This document shows positions 18,821 through 27,518 of a DNA stretch of 43,882 nucleotides, piece after piece (positions within the stretch are counted from its first letter, which is position 1; each line of letters opens with the position of its first letter). The DNA comes from JAIEPT01 sp038217425 (GTDB taxonomy: Bacteria > Planctomycetota > Planctomycetia > Gemmatales > Gemmataceae), in assembly GCA_038217425.1 (NCBI GenBank), contig JBBQPM010000039.1, positions 1-43,882 of the forward strand, given 5' to 3'. The notes beneath the pieces were generated by a model. That model made no database searches. It saw only the letters and a program-made list of their open reading frames with translations, and was not told the origin of the DNA. A program made the translations under genes and the position numbers.

Positions 18821-20233
18821 CTACTCGTACCGAAGCGCCCGTACCGGATGCAGCATGGCGGCGCGCAGCGCGGGCAGGACGCTGAAAACCGTGGCCACGA
18901 CGATGGCGCCGATGTTGACGGCGACGATCATGGGGGACTCAATGTTCGTCGGAATCTCTTTGAAGTAGTAGACGTCGAGGCTAAAGACCTTGGCGCCGGT
19001 GAGCCAGGAGAGGAAGCCCTCGATTTCGTTGATGTACTTGGTCATGAGCACGCCGAGGATGGTGCCGACGCCGGCGCCGACGACCCCTAGCAATAGTCCG
19101 TAGGTCAGAAAGATTTGCAGGACGCCGAAGTGGGAGGCGCCCAGGGCCTTGAGGATGCCGATGTCACGCGTTTTCTCGGCCACGATCATGCTGAAGATGG
19201 CGAGGATGCCGAACCCGGCGACGGCGACGATGAGGAACAGCAGCACGTTGAGAATCTTCCGTTCGACGTCGATCGCCGCCAGGAGCGGGCCTTGTTTGCC
19301 TTCCCAGGTCTGGATGCGCAGGCGGTCCTCGGCAAAGATCGATTGCAGTCGGCGGACGACTTCCGCGCCGTCCTTGTCGTAGTCGTGCAACTTGATCTGG
19401 ATGCTGGTGGCGCGATCGGCGGTGGCGCGGAGCTTTTGCAGGTAGGCGAGGTCGACGAAGACGAAGTTGCTGTCGTATTCGCTCATGTCGGACTTGAAGT
19501 AGTCCTTGATGACGAAGCGATCGTAGACGGGCGCCGACTTCCCGCCGCTGACGGTGGCCAGGCGAATGGGATGGTTGCGGTGCATGACATACTTGTCGTC
19601 GCCGTCTTTATCGCGGTAGCTGGCGATGAGATTGCCGACGTAGACCGCGGCGGGAATCTTGGGGTCGACGACGGGCGCGGCAGGCGGCGGCGCAAATCCA
19701 TCGCCCATGCCTTCCAGCGGCGGAGGCGGCAGCGGCGCGTCCTGCATCGCGAGTCGGCGTTCCTGGTTCAACCAATACTGGCGTTGGTCGTCGTCGAGAT
19801 CGAAGTTCGGGTTTTCCTGGTTGCGTTTGTCGAGCAGGAAATCGCGAAAGCCCCCGACTTCCGAGCGCGTCTTGGCGTCGACGCCAATGAGCCGAACCGG
19901 ACGCGTCAGCGTTTCGCCGTTGGGATACTCGAACTGCAAGAGGGCGAAGACTTCCATGGTGATCGCGGTGGCGCGGATGCGTTCCTTGAGAAACGGATCC
20001 GCCAGGACGCGGTCGATCTTCTCTTGCGGCCGATCGAAGCCTTCGAGACCGTCGGTTTCGACGACGATGTCGGAGATGAGTCCGTGCAGACGGTCCCGGA
20101 GTTTGGTACTGAAGCCGCTCATGACGGCGTTGACGACGATGAGCGTGGCGACGCCGAGCATGACCGAGATGATGCAGGCGAAGGCCAGGTAGCGGGTGAG
20201 CAGGTAGCGCCAGCAGAGTAGCAGTTTATACAC
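18821..20233 (-). CDS. LolC/E-like ABC transporter permease
   Basis: This is the membrane subunit, 470 residues, with the four-helix FtsX/MacB-type architecture: helix 1 at about 16-37 (YLAFACIISVMLGVATLIVV), a large periplasmic domain up to about 325, then three helices (ILNVLLFLIVAVAGFGILAI; GLLLGVVGAGVGTILGVL; MIVAVNIGAIVVATVFSVLP). The segment IVAEKTRDIGILKALGAS is the conserved coupling region contacting the ATPase. The periplasmic domain carries an unusual proline-rich insert (PLPPPPLEGMGDGFAPPPAA, about 167-187). It is transcribed first, followed by the ATPase gene after two hairpins. Confidence 0.88.
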   Translation of the reverse strand: MYKLLLCWRYLLTRYLAFACIISVMLGVATLIVVNAVMSGFSTKLRDRLHGLISDIVVETDGLEGFDRPQEKIDRVLADPFLKERIRATAITMEVFALLQFEYPNGETLTRPVRLIGVDAKTRSEVGGFRDFLLDKRNQENPNFDLDDDQRQYWLNQERRLAMQDAPLPPPPLEGMGDGFAPPPAAPVVDPKIPAAVYVGNLIASYRDKDGDDKYVMHRNHPIRLATVSGGKSAPVYDRFVIKDYFKSDMSEYDSNFVFVDLAYLQKLRATADRATSIQIKLHDYDKDGAEVVRRLQSIFAEDRLRIQTWEGKQGPLLAAIDVERKILNVLLFLIVAVAGFGILAIFSMIVAEKTRDIGILKALGASHFGVLQIFLTYGLLLGVVGAGVGTILGVLMTKYINEIEGFLSWLTGAKVFSLDVYYFKEIPTNIESPMIVAVNIGAIVVATVFSVLPALRAAMLHPVRALRYE

Positions 20234-20387
20234 GGATCACTCCTTTGATCGCGAAGTCGAGCGCGGCATCGTACCCGAGATGGCGCCCAGCAAGCAAGAT
20301 ACGTTTCGAGCGAGTTCGGACGACGCGTCCCAACGCTCGTGGTCGGATAAACGGCCTACCCTTGGTTGACTGAGGGTAGAAAGCCGA

Positions 20388-22016
20388 TCAATGATTGAAG
20401 CGGAACTCCGTGGAGTTCAGCAGTGACCACGCCACGTCGCGCACGAGATGCTCGCGCGACGCCCCCGGAGACTGCAGGTGCTTGCCGATCGCGACGCGCT
20501 CCTCCGCCCGCGGGGCGCGCGACAAGATGGCGAGATAGACGACATGGGCGATGTCGTCGGGATCTTGAGTTTTGACCAGTCGCGCCATGAGGTTGCCGGC
20601 GACGGGTTGCAGATATTTCTGCGTCGTCTTGTTAAAAGTCATGAACAACGCCTGAGAGGTCGTGGCTGAAAACTGCTCGGCGCCGTCCGCGTAATGCTCG
20701 ATGAAGAGCTTGTAATCTTTTTCCATCTCCACGCGTAGATCCCTGGGCTCCGTCTTCTTTTTCTGAACCGTGAGCGCCTCCAAGGTCCCCGTCGCGGTCG
20801 CCAGCGACAACGCGAGCTGCTCGGGAGTCAGCGGCCGCAGGTTGAACACGGCATACAGCGTGTTCCTGGGCGGCTCCTTGTGGGGCCAGACGCTGCCGCG
20901 GCGATAGGCTTCGCTATGCATGATGTTGGCGATGAGACGCTTCAGGTTGAATCCGTTCGCAGCCAGGTCGTCGGCGAGAAGCTCGAACAGCTTGGGATGA
21001 GTGGGCGTATTTCCGGCATGGATCTGATCGACGGGCTCGACCAGACCGACGCCCATGAGTTCCTTCCACAAGCGGTTGACGATGGCACGCTTGAAATACG
21101 GGTTGCCAGCGACGAACGCGTAATTGGCCAGGAGCTGCCGACGACTCGCTTCGGGCGGAACGACCGCGTCCGCCTTGCCTTTGTCGGCGGCCTTTTTGTT
21201 GGCGCCTTTCGGGTCGAATAGCACCTTGTCGTCGAGGAACATGAGCTTGGCCGTGAACGACTCGCGTTCACGATTCTGGAAAGTCACGTCGCCCGTGTCG
21301 CGCTCGCGCAACGTCGGTTTGGCGCTCGCCGTGGCCAACTCAGTGCGGTTCAAGAACGAGGCCAGTCCGTAGTAATGGTGCTGCTTCCATTCATCCACGT
21401 ACGGGTGATCGTGGCACTTGGCGCACTCCATGCGGACGCCGAAAAAGGCGCTGGCGACGGCAACCGTCATTCCGTCGAGACGTTGTTCCTTGTCCTCCAT
21501 GCGTAACCGCGTCCCCAAGAAGAACGCGGCTGGTTGCGTGGGACCGTCTGTGGGCACGAGCAGTTCACGCGCGAGTTGGTTCCAGGGTTTGTTTTGGGCA
21601 AGGCTGACGCGCAGATACTCGCGGAACTCTTTAAAGCCCGGGCCGGGATCGGGGGACTTGCCGTTCAACCAGCCGTGCAGCACATCGCACCAGTACGCCG
21701 GCATCTCCCAGTTCGCCAGCAGTTGCTCGACCAGCCGACGCTGCTTGTCATGCGTCTTGTCCGCGAGATAAGCGATCGTCTCCTCCGCCGTCGGCGTACG
21801 CCCGAGCAAGTCCAGATACATACGCCGAACGAGCTGGGCATCGGTCGCTGGGCCGACTGGCTTGAGTTTCTCCTCGGCCAGGACCGCATTAATTTCGGCG
21901 TCGATCGCGGCGCTCACCTTGTGGTCGCCAAACGATTTGTCTTGCGCCAGTGCCTTCGGCGACGCAACCGACACGACGGCCACGAGGTGCGAAACGAAAA
22001 GAATCAGGCGTTTCAT
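20388..22016 (-). CDS. DUF1549/DUF1553 secreted protein
   Basis: This planctomycete-type exported protein has 542 residues. A signal peptide ends in KALAQ (residue 25). DUF1549 follows at about 35-235 with QLVRRMYLDLLGRTPTAEET and a haem-type CxxCH motif, Cys198-Ala-Lys-Cys201-His202 in MECAKCHDHPYVDEW. DUF1553 covers about 285-530 with FKRAIVNRLWKELMGVGLVE, LADDLAANGFNLKRLIANIM and LNSTEFRFNH. The N-terminal cytochrome-c-like PSCyt1 domain found in many relatives is absent. It is the last gene of a DUF1501-WD40-DUF1549/1553 operon. The function is unproven; co-occurrence with DUF1501 sulfatase-like proteins is very common in this phylum. Confidence 0.9.
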   Translation of the reverse strand: MKRLILFVSHLVAVVSVASPKALAQDKSFGDHKVSAAIDAEINAVLAEEKLKPVGPATDAQLVRRMYLDLLGRTPTAEETIAYLADKTHDKQRRLVEQLLANWEMPAYWCDVLHGWLNGKSPDPGPGFKEFREYLRVSLAQNKPWNQLARELLVPTDGPTQPAAFFLGTRLRMEDKEQRLDGMTVAVASAFFGVRMECAKCHDHPYVDEWKQHHYYGLASFLNRTELATASAKPTLRERDTGDVTFQNRERESFTAKLMFLDDKVLFDPKGANKKAADKGKADAVVPPEASRRQLLANYAFVAGNPYFKRAIVNRLWKELMGVGLVEPVDQIHAGNTPTHPKLFELLADDLAANGFNLKRLIANIMHSEAYRRGSVWPHKEPPRNTLYAVFNLRPLTPEQLALSLATATGTLEALTVQKKKTEPRDLRVEMEKDYKLFIEHYADGAEQFSATTSQALFMTFNKTTQKYLQPVAGNLMARLVKTQDPDDIAHVVYLAILSRAPRAEERVAIGKHLQSPGASREHLVRDVAWSLLNSTEFRFNH

Positions 22017-22031
22017 GAATCGACATCTCCG

Positions 22032-23129
22032 TTATTTCCGCTTCACATTCCACAAGCCGATGGAGGATTCGCCGATCGCGGCGGCCACGCGCGTCCCGTC
22101 AGGATGCACAGCCAGGCCATAGCCGTTGTTGCGCTTCAAGATCGTAAGGGCGTCGCCGACGGGACTTGTGGCCTTTCCTTTTTTGCCGGACGGATCGAGC
22201 GCAATCTTTTCGAGCTTGCTGGGATCGAGTCGCATCACTTTCAGGTCATTGAAGCCGCCAAGAACGATGCGGCTGTCCGGATAGAACAGGGTGTCGAATC
22301 CGAGTGGTTCCACGGCCACGAGGTTCCCGGTCTTGAGGTCGAAGAGTCCAAGCTTGTTTTGACCGGCCACGGACAACCAGCGTCCCTCGCGATGGACGCT
22401 CAGACGAAACACACCGCTCTGGGCCGGATCCTGACCCTGTTGCTCATTGACGTTGCCAAAGTCCAGAACGCGGACGATCTTCGCCGTCGCCACGTCGTAA
22501 ATCAGGATCTTGCCGTCCTCGCCGCCCGTGTAAAGGAACTGTCCGTCGGGCGACCACGCGAGATCGCGAATGGGCCGCGTGTGGGCAATGTAAACGGCAA
22601 GCTGCTTCAAGCTGTCGGCATTCCAGATTCGGACCTGCAAGTCGCTGCCGGCACTCGCCAGCGATTTACCGTCGGGCGAATACGCCAATGCTTCGATCCA
22701 CCCTTGGCTCCCTTCGACTTCGACGGCGGCCTTGGACTTATCCCTCCAGGACCACTTGCGGAGCTTGCGGTCGGAGCCGCCGGTGACGAGCCATTGACCT
22801 TGGGGATGCACGTCGAAGCTGGTGACCCAACCTTCCTTCTGCTCGGCGTGATACTCCGGCAAAACCGTCGGCTCCTTCTTCCCCTTGAGCGTTTGCGGCT
22901 TGCCGTTCAGGTCCCAAACGGCGAGTTGTTTGTCGCTCACCTGGGCGATCAGCTTCGGCTCCGTCGGATGAAAGCGCAAGCGGACGATGCGGATCGGAGA
23001 ATAGTTATTCGGGGCCGAGAAGGTGACGGCCTCCTGCGTAAACGTCAGGGATTTCGGCGCCTCTTGTGCATTCAGGGCGGCGATGGCGAACAGGAAACCC
23101 GTAGTAGCGGCAACAGCACGACGCAGCAT
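22032..23129 (-). CDS. Secreted WD40 repeat protein
   Basis: This is a beta-propeller protein of 365 residues with a signal peptide (MLRRAVAATTGFLFAIAALN, cleavage near AQ). At least six WD-type blades are visible, such as VTSFDVHPQGQWLVTGGSDR, IEALAYSPDGKSLASAGSDL, IRDLAWSPDGQFLYTGGEDG and GLAVHPDGTRVAAAIGESSI. The ATG at 23129 is right because it gives the signal peptide; the longer frame up to 23390 overlaps the DUF1501 gene and lacks a plausible start. It sits 16 bases after the DUF1501 stop and 15 bases before the DUF1549 start, so all three are probably co-transcribed. It is likely a periplasmic scaffold for the other two. Confidence 0.88.
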   Translation of the reverse strand: MLRRAVAATTGFLFAIAALNAQEAPKSLTFTQEAVTFSAPNNYSPIRIVRLRFHPTEPKLIAQVSDKQLAVWDLNGKPQTLKGKKEPTVLPEYHAEQKEGWVTSFDVHPQGQWLVTGGSDRKLRKWSWRDKSKAAVEVEGSQGWIEALAYSPDGKSLASAGSDLQVRIWNADSLKQLAVYIAHTRPIRDLAWSPDGQFLYTGGEDGKILIYDVATAKIVRVLDFGNVNEQQGQDPAQSGVFRLSVHREGRWLSVAGQNKLGLFDLKTGNLVAVEPLGFDTLFYPDSRIVLGGFNDLKVMRLDPSKLEKIALDPSGKKGKATSPVGDALTILKRNNGYGLAVHPDGTRVAAAIGESSIGLWNVKRK

Positions 23130-23145
23130 GGAGGTCTCGTCCGGT

Positions 23146-24471
23146 TCAAAAGAGTTCTTGGATCGGCTCGCCCAGGCGGTTTTCGACGATCGGGATGGGA
23201 CGATCGCGAAAGTGAAGTTGCCGACGGTGGTTGATGCCGAGGGCGCGATAGAACGTGCAGAAGAGGTCCGCCACGTTGATGGGGCGATCGCGTACTTCGG
23301 TACCGTCGGAGTTGGTGGCGCCCACGACAACGCCCCCTTTGATGCCGCTGCCGCCCAGGGAAAGCGACCAGCTTTTGCTCCAGTGGTCACGGCCGCCGCC
23401 GCCTTGTCCGTTAATCATCGGCGTGCGGCCAAACTCGCCCATGCACACGAGCAAGGTGTGATCCCACAATCCCTTGTCGATGAGGTCCTCAACAAGTGCG
23501 GCCACGCAATGATCGAACTCGCTGGTGATATGCCGCTGCGTGCGAAAGGCATTGCGGTGCTTGTCCCACGCGCCGCCGCGCTGGTGCTGAACGCGAACGA
23601 AGGACACGCCATGCTCGATGAGTCGCCGCGCGAGCAGCAGATCTTTCCCCAGGGCGCTCTGGCCGTAGCGCTCGCGCAAGCGCGAGGGTTCGCGCGAAAT
23701 GTCGAACGATTCCTGCCGGCGCATCAGCGTGCTCATGCGCTGGAACGACACCTCGTGGGTCTCGACCAGGTCGGTCGGCCGACCCTGGGCGAATCCCTGA
23801 CTCAACAGCGCACGTAGATTCTCGCGTCGATCCTGAGCGGCGATCTCGGCAGACGTGGCGCGAGGCAAATCCGAGGGAGGCTGGCCGCCTCCAGGACATA
23901 AAAGCGCCTGGCGGTCCGCGCCAAGGAAGCCGGGGCCGGGCGTGGGAAACACGCGGCCATCGTCGCCCAGCATGACGTAGGGAGCGAGGCCGTTGGTGTT
24001 TTCACTCGGCAGCAGTCGCGAGCAGATCGACAGCCAGTGCGGGGGAGTTGCAATGGCCGGGCTGGGAAGATAGGCGCTCTGGGTGTGCAGGCCGGCAACG
24101 ACGTGGTCGTTGGAGGGAGTACTCATCGAGCGAATGACCGCCATACGGTTGGCGAGCCGCGCCAGGTTGGGCATGAACTCATCAAAGCGCACGCCGGGAA
24201 TCGCGGTCGGTATCGTCATGTGCGGGCCAGCGGTGCGCTGGCCAGGCTTGGGATCCCAGGTCTCGAACTGGCTGGGACCGCCGCTCATGTAGACGAGGAT
24301 GACGTGCTTCTGCCGGCGTGTCGCTTCCTGAGCATTCCCAGCGGAAAAGAGCTGGTCGAACGCGCCCAGCGCGAGGCCGCTGCCGACCAGGCCTTGCAAG
24401 AACATTCGGCGCGACAGCGCGTGCTCGTCGGGATTACACCGTCCAGCGGAAGATTGTGCGGATTTTCTCAT
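23146..24471 (-). CDS. DUF1501 Tat-exported protein
   Basis: This sulfatase-like DUF1501 protein has 441 residues. A Tat signal with SRRMFLQGLVGSGLALGAFD lies at about 20-40. Family markers are YMSGGPSQFETWDPKP, LARLANRMAVIRSM, DLLLARRLIEHGVSFVRV, VCMGEFGRTPMING, GGGGRDHWSKSWSLSLGGSG and an ending GEPIQELF. The DUF1501 fold is related to alkaline phosphatase and sulfatase, but no substrate is known. It is first in the three-gene operon and divergent from the DUF1501 gene at 24693, with a 221-base shared upstream region. Confidence 0.92.
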   Translation of the reverse strand: MRKSAQSSAGRCNPDEHALSRRMFLQGLVGSGLALGAFDQLFSAGNAQEATRRQKHVILVYMSGGPSQFETWDPKPGQRTAGPHMTIPTAIPGVRFDEFMPNLARLANRMAVIRSMSTPSNDHVVAGLHTQSAYLPSPAIATPPHWLSICSRLLPSENTNGLAPYVMLGDDGRVFPTPGPGFLGADRQALLCPGGGQPPSDLPRATSAEIAAQDRRENLRALLSQGFAQGRPTDLVETHEVSFQRMSTLMRRQESFDISREPSRLRERYGQSALGKDLLLARRLIEHGVSFVRVQHQRGGAWDKHRNAFRTQRHITSEFDHCVAALVEDLIDKGLWDHTLLVCMGEFGRTPMINGQGGGGRDHWSKSWSLSLGGSGIKGGVVVGATNSDGTEVRDRPINVADLFCTFYRALGINHRRQLHFRDRPIPIVENRLGEPIQELF

Positions 24472-24692
24472 AAGTGTCTTTATGCCAGGATTTCCGAGAT
24501 TGGTCCAGCACTTTCATTGAGCGCGACCCTTTTCGTCACCAGCGAGCGCACGCTCGTGGCTCTCTCGATCCTTCCTACCCAAAGATTTCCTCGCCCCGAG
24601 GATTTGGACATTTATTCTCGCGGATTTTGTCCAATCAGCCGAAATCCAGAAATCTGATGGTGAAGCGACGTTTGATCCGCCAAGGAGATACC

Positions 24693-26213
24693 ATGCTGGA
24701 CGTCTTTTCCGGCTCCCAATCCATCCTGTGCGACGGCATGCCTCGCCGGGATTTTCTCCGAGTCGCCGGCCTGGGGCTTGGGGCCTGGGCACTTGGGAAT
24801 GGACCGCGCATCCGCGCAACCGAACCGGTTGCGGGGAGTTATTTTAAGGATAAGTCGGTCGTCCTGCTCTTTCTTGCGGGCGGTCCCAGCCAGTACGAAA
24901 CTTTCGACCCCAAGCTAAATGGCCCCGACGGCTCGACCAGCATCAACGGACACATCCAGACGGCCCTCCCCGGCGTGCGATTCTCCGCCTATCTCCCCAA
25001 GCTGGCGAGTTTGGCGGATCGGCTTTCCATTGTCCGCTCGTTTCAGACTCGCCATCCCGAACACAACGGCGCTCACAAACAACTTCTGACCGGGGACTTG
25101 ACGGTCGGGGACGGCCAGCCGATCAGAGAGCCCGGGCTCGGAGCGGCATTCGCCCGCGCCGCCGGGGCCGTCAATCCGCGGACCGGCATGCTTCGGCACG
25201 CCCTGATTCCCCCAATGACTCGCTATCCGGGCGCCGGTAATGGGTTTGCCGGGTCGTATGAGTCCGTGGTCGAAGGCGCCCAGCCCGTGTACCTCGGGCC
25301 GTCCTTCGCCCCGTGCCAGGCATTCGTCCCGATGCCCGAGGGAAACGCCACGCAGCGTAATCGCAACACGGATTCCGCCAACGGCCGACGGGGCGAAGCC
25401 TCGACGAACCCCTTCGTCGATTCGCTGGAAGCCCGCGTTTCGTTGCCCCAACTCGATGCCCGCATGAATCTGTTGGGCCAAATGGATCAACTGAATCGGC
25501 GCTTCGATACTTCCGCTACGGACGCTTTCGGCGTCCACCAACGCCAGGCGGCGGGCCTGATTCGCAGCGGGGCCGTCCGACAGGCCTTCGATCTCAGTCT
25601 GGAAAGCGCAGCAACGTTGCGCGCCTACGACACGGATCACTTTCGCAACTGGAACTGCGACGACCGCTCGCGCTTCCTACGCTCTTCGCCCTCGATCGGA
25701 TTCTCACTCGGTCGCCAACTGCTGCTCGCCCGACGTCTGTGCGAGGCAGGGTGCGGCTTCATCACCGTGGTGAACGCGAACTGGGATTTTCACGCTCGCA
25801 AGAACATTCCGAATATTCCCGAGGGAATGGGCGTCTTCGCCCCGCCGCTCGATCACGCGGTCTCCGCCTTTCTCGAGGACATTCGTCAGCGCGGGCTGGA
25901 GGACAAGATCTTGCTCGTGATCACCGGGGAGTTCGGCAGATCTGCCCTGGATGGTAACGTCGGCCGTCATCACTGGCCACGGATCTGCCCGCTCGTGCTG
26001 GCCGGCGGCGGATTGAAGCACGGCCAAGTGATCGGCGAATCTGACCGCCGCGGCGGTCAACCGGCGACCGAACCTATCGTGATCGACGATCTCCATGCCA
26101 CCGTCATGCATGCGTTGTTCGATGTGCAACGCATGCGGCTCGATACCTCGCTTCCGCCACGCGTACATGACCGCGCGCAGCGCGGCACGCCGATTCGTGA
26201 GCTCCTCGGATGA
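24693..26213 (+). CDS. DUF1501 Tat-exported protein (long form)
   Basis: This DUF1501 protein has 506 residues. The ATG at 24693 has AAGGAGA five bases upstream. The Tat signal is MPRRDFLRVAGLGLGAWALG at about 16-35. Markers are LFLAGGPSQYETFDPKLNGP, LASLADRLSIVRSFQTRHPE, LGRQLLLARRLCEAGCGFIT, LLVITGEFGRSALDGNVGRH and an end GTPIRELLG. Compared with the divergent partner it has extra sequence around 185-235 (DSANGRRGEASTNPFVDSLE), typical of a second DUF1501 subgroup. No cytochrome-like partner follows: the next gene, after 417 bases, is the CsrA-REC fusion. An earlier in-frame ATG at 24657 is possible but lacks a good ribosome binding site. Confidence 0.9.
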   Translation: MLDVFSGSQSILCDGMPRRDFLRVAGLGLGAWALGNGPRIRATEPVAGSYFKDKSVVLLFLAGGPSQYETFDPKLNGPDGSTSINGHIQTALPGVRFSAYLPKLASLADRLSIVRSFQTRHPEHNGAHKQLLTGDLTVGDGQPIREPGLGAAFARAAGAVNPRTGMLRHALIPPMTRYPGAGNGFAGSYESVVEGAQPVYLGPSFAPCQAFVPMPEGNATQRNRNTDSANGRRGEASTNPFVDSLEARVSLPQLDARMNLLGQMDQLNRRFDTSATDAFGVHQRQAAGLIRSGAVRQAFDLSLESAATLRAYDTDHFRNWNCDDRSRFLRSSPSIGFSLGRQLLLARRLCEAGCGFITVVNANWDFHARKNIPNIPEGMGVFAPPLDHAVSAFLEDIRQRGLEDKILLVITGEFGRSALDGNVGRHHWPRICPLVLAGGGLKHGQVIGESDRRGGQPATEPIVIDDLHATVMHALFDVQRMRLDTSLPPRVHDRAQRGTPIRELLG

Positions 26214-26273
26214 CCCGAAGATTCTCGAGCAGCTATATTCCCTAAAAGAGTGTATCGCAGGGGCGACGAAAAT

Positions 26274-26302
26274 TCGGGCGAGCCAGGTCGCGTGAGCGGC
26301 TG
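26274..26302. repeat. REP-like palindrome, copy 1
   Basis: GGCGAGCCAGGTCGCGT-AGCG-CTGG (26275-26299) recurs with two differences at the right end of the window (43856-43882). CCAGG and CTGG-type arms can pair to form a short hairpin. The two copies are 17.6 kb apart in intergenic DNA. Confidence 0.55.
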
Positions 26303-26420
26303 GAGCGGCCGAACGCACCGCTGTTCTTCAGGCGTTTACGCACCCCGACTCGACATGCGAACCTGGAGGAACGCCGAACGCGATTCGCCTCCTGGCATGC
26401 CATTTTTTCGCAAACTTCTC

Positions 26421-26448
26421 TTGACAGGTAGAGCGACTTCATTGTAAA
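26421..26448 (+). promoter_or_regulatory. Sigma-70-type promoter of the CsrA-REC gene
   Basis: TTGACA at 26421-26426 is a perfect -35 box. TGTAAA (26443-26448, spacer 16) or TAAAAA (26445-26450, spacer 18) can serve as the -10. Transcription would start near 26456 and leave a leader of about 175 bases. Confidence 0.5.
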
Positions 26449-26456
26449 AATTACTC

Positions 26457-26630
26457 CCATCACGGGAAGGATTCCCTCCGAAAGATTGCGACACGGATGT
26501 CCTCAAGGAGATCTGCGCACGGAGGTGTGGATTCTTTCTCCATCCCTTCCAGCGCAAATCCCCAATGCTATCCCTCCAATGGAGCCGTCCGCTGGCGCTT
26601 TCCTGCGCTGCGGTTGGAAAGGAGACCCCC
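26457..26630 (+). promoter_or_regulatory. Long leader with multiple GGA motifs, possible CsrA target
   Basis: Nine GGA triplets lie in about 160 bases: 26465, 26469, 26495, 26507, 26521, 26529, 26581, 26616 and 26621. ACACGGATGT (26491-26500) matches the core of the CsrA consensus (ACARGGATGT) at all but one position. The last two GGAs lie in or beside the ribosome binding site GGAAAGGAGA. CsrA proteins repress by binding GGA at the ribosome binding site plus upstream sites, so autoregulation is plausible. Hairpin presentation of the sites has not been computed. Confidence 0.4.
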
Positions 26631-27356
26631 ATGCTGGTTCTGTCGCGCCGTCCGAACGAGAAAATTGTCTTTCCGACCCTCGGCATCACTGTCGAAGTGT
26701 GCAGCATGAATCGCAATTCCGTTCGCATTGGCATTGACGCACCGCCCGACGTGCCCATCTTGCGTCAGGAAATCGCGAATGGCGAAGTGCGGCCCAATGC
26801 CGAGCTTTCGGCCAAGCTGTCGCATCGCACTCGCAATCGCCTCCACACCGCGAGCCTGGCGGTTCACCTGGCGCAAAAGCAACTGCAAGCCGGCCTGGAC
26901 GACAAGGCCGATGCCACCCTGGAAGAAGCGTTGCGCGAGTTCGCGGTCCTCGATCAAGAGATGGCGGCCGAAAAAGCAAACCGTGGCATCCGTGCACTTC
27001 TCGTCGAGGACAACTGCAACGAAAGCGCCTTGCTGGCGGAGTTCCTTCGCTTACATGGAATCAAGGTGGAAACGGCCTGCGACGGCCAGGACGCACTCGA
27101 CTATCTGCAATCGCACGATCGTCCCGACGTGGTGCTGCTCGACATGCGAATGCCGCGCTGCGACGGGCCGACGACCGTTGCTGCCATTCGGCGAAATGCG
27201 GCGTACGATGGGCTGAAGGTGTTCGCCGTCAGCGGCGCCGACCCGGATGCGTGTGCCGCGAATCCCGGCTCACATGGCGTGGATCGCTGGTTCACGAAAC
27301 CGGTCAACCCCAACACGCTGGTGAAAGAAATGAACTTGGCCTTCACAGCCAACTAA
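26631..27356 (+). CDS. CsrA-like RNA-binding domain fused to a receiver domain
   Basis: This is a fusion of 241 residues. Residues 1-48 are CsrA-like (MLVLSRRPNEKIVF, VRIGIDAPPDVPILRQEI), the fold that binds GGA motifs in mRNA; Arg44 of Escherichia coli CsrA appears conserved as the R in ILRQE. Residues about 60-115 are a helical linker starting LSHRTRNRLHTASLAVHLAQ, which resembles the H-box of a histidine-kinase dimerisation domain. Residues 120-241 are a complete receiver: Glu126-Asp127, phosphoacceptor Asp171 (LLDMRMP), Ser201 and Lys223 (FTKPV). Free CsrA is 60-75 residues and dimerises through its strands. Here phosphorylation could control dimerisation or RNA binding. It converges on a giant hybrid kinase gene ending at 27519, a possible phosphodonor. 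Confidence 0.88.
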   Translation: MLVLSRRPNEKIVFPTLGITVEVCSMNRNSVRIGIDAPPDVPILRQEIANGEVRPNAELSAKLSHRTRNRLHTASLAVHLAQKQLQAGLDDKADATLEEALREFAVLDQEMAAEKANRGIRALLVEDNCNESALLAEFLRLHGIKVETACDGQDALDYLQSHDRPDVVLLDMRMPRCDGPTTVAAIRRNAAYDGLKVFAVSGADPDACAANPGSHGVDRWFTKPVNPNTLVKEMNLAFTAN

Positions 27357-27518
27357 GACCCGTCCGAGGCTTCGCCGATTGCCGAAAGGGCGAACCGATT
27401 GCAACATCGGCAGTCCATGGATGGGACCATTTTCGCAGGGCCTTTCAGGCAATGGCGTCTGGGTGGGACATCGCAAAGTCGAACGCGATTCCCACCCAAC
27501 TTTCTCTTTCCGCCGAAT

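Noticed and set aside
19115..20221. Long plus-strand open frame opposite the ABC permease
   Set aside because: It is the mirror of a well-supported permease gene, is extremely rich in Asp, Glu, Gly and Val (DDD- and VVV-type runs), has no ribosome binding site and matches no family. This is a usual artefact of high-GC codon bias.
21534..23234. 566-codon plus-strand open frame
   Set aside because: It lies opposite the WD40 and DUF1549 genes, spans their boundary and has no domain. Both minus-strand genes have clear signal peptides and motifs.
26565..26630. Upstream ATG extension of the CsrA-REC protein
   Set aside because: It adds 22 residues unrelated to CsrA and has no ribosome binding site. 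ATG 26631 has AAAGGAGA and the invariant MLVLSR start.
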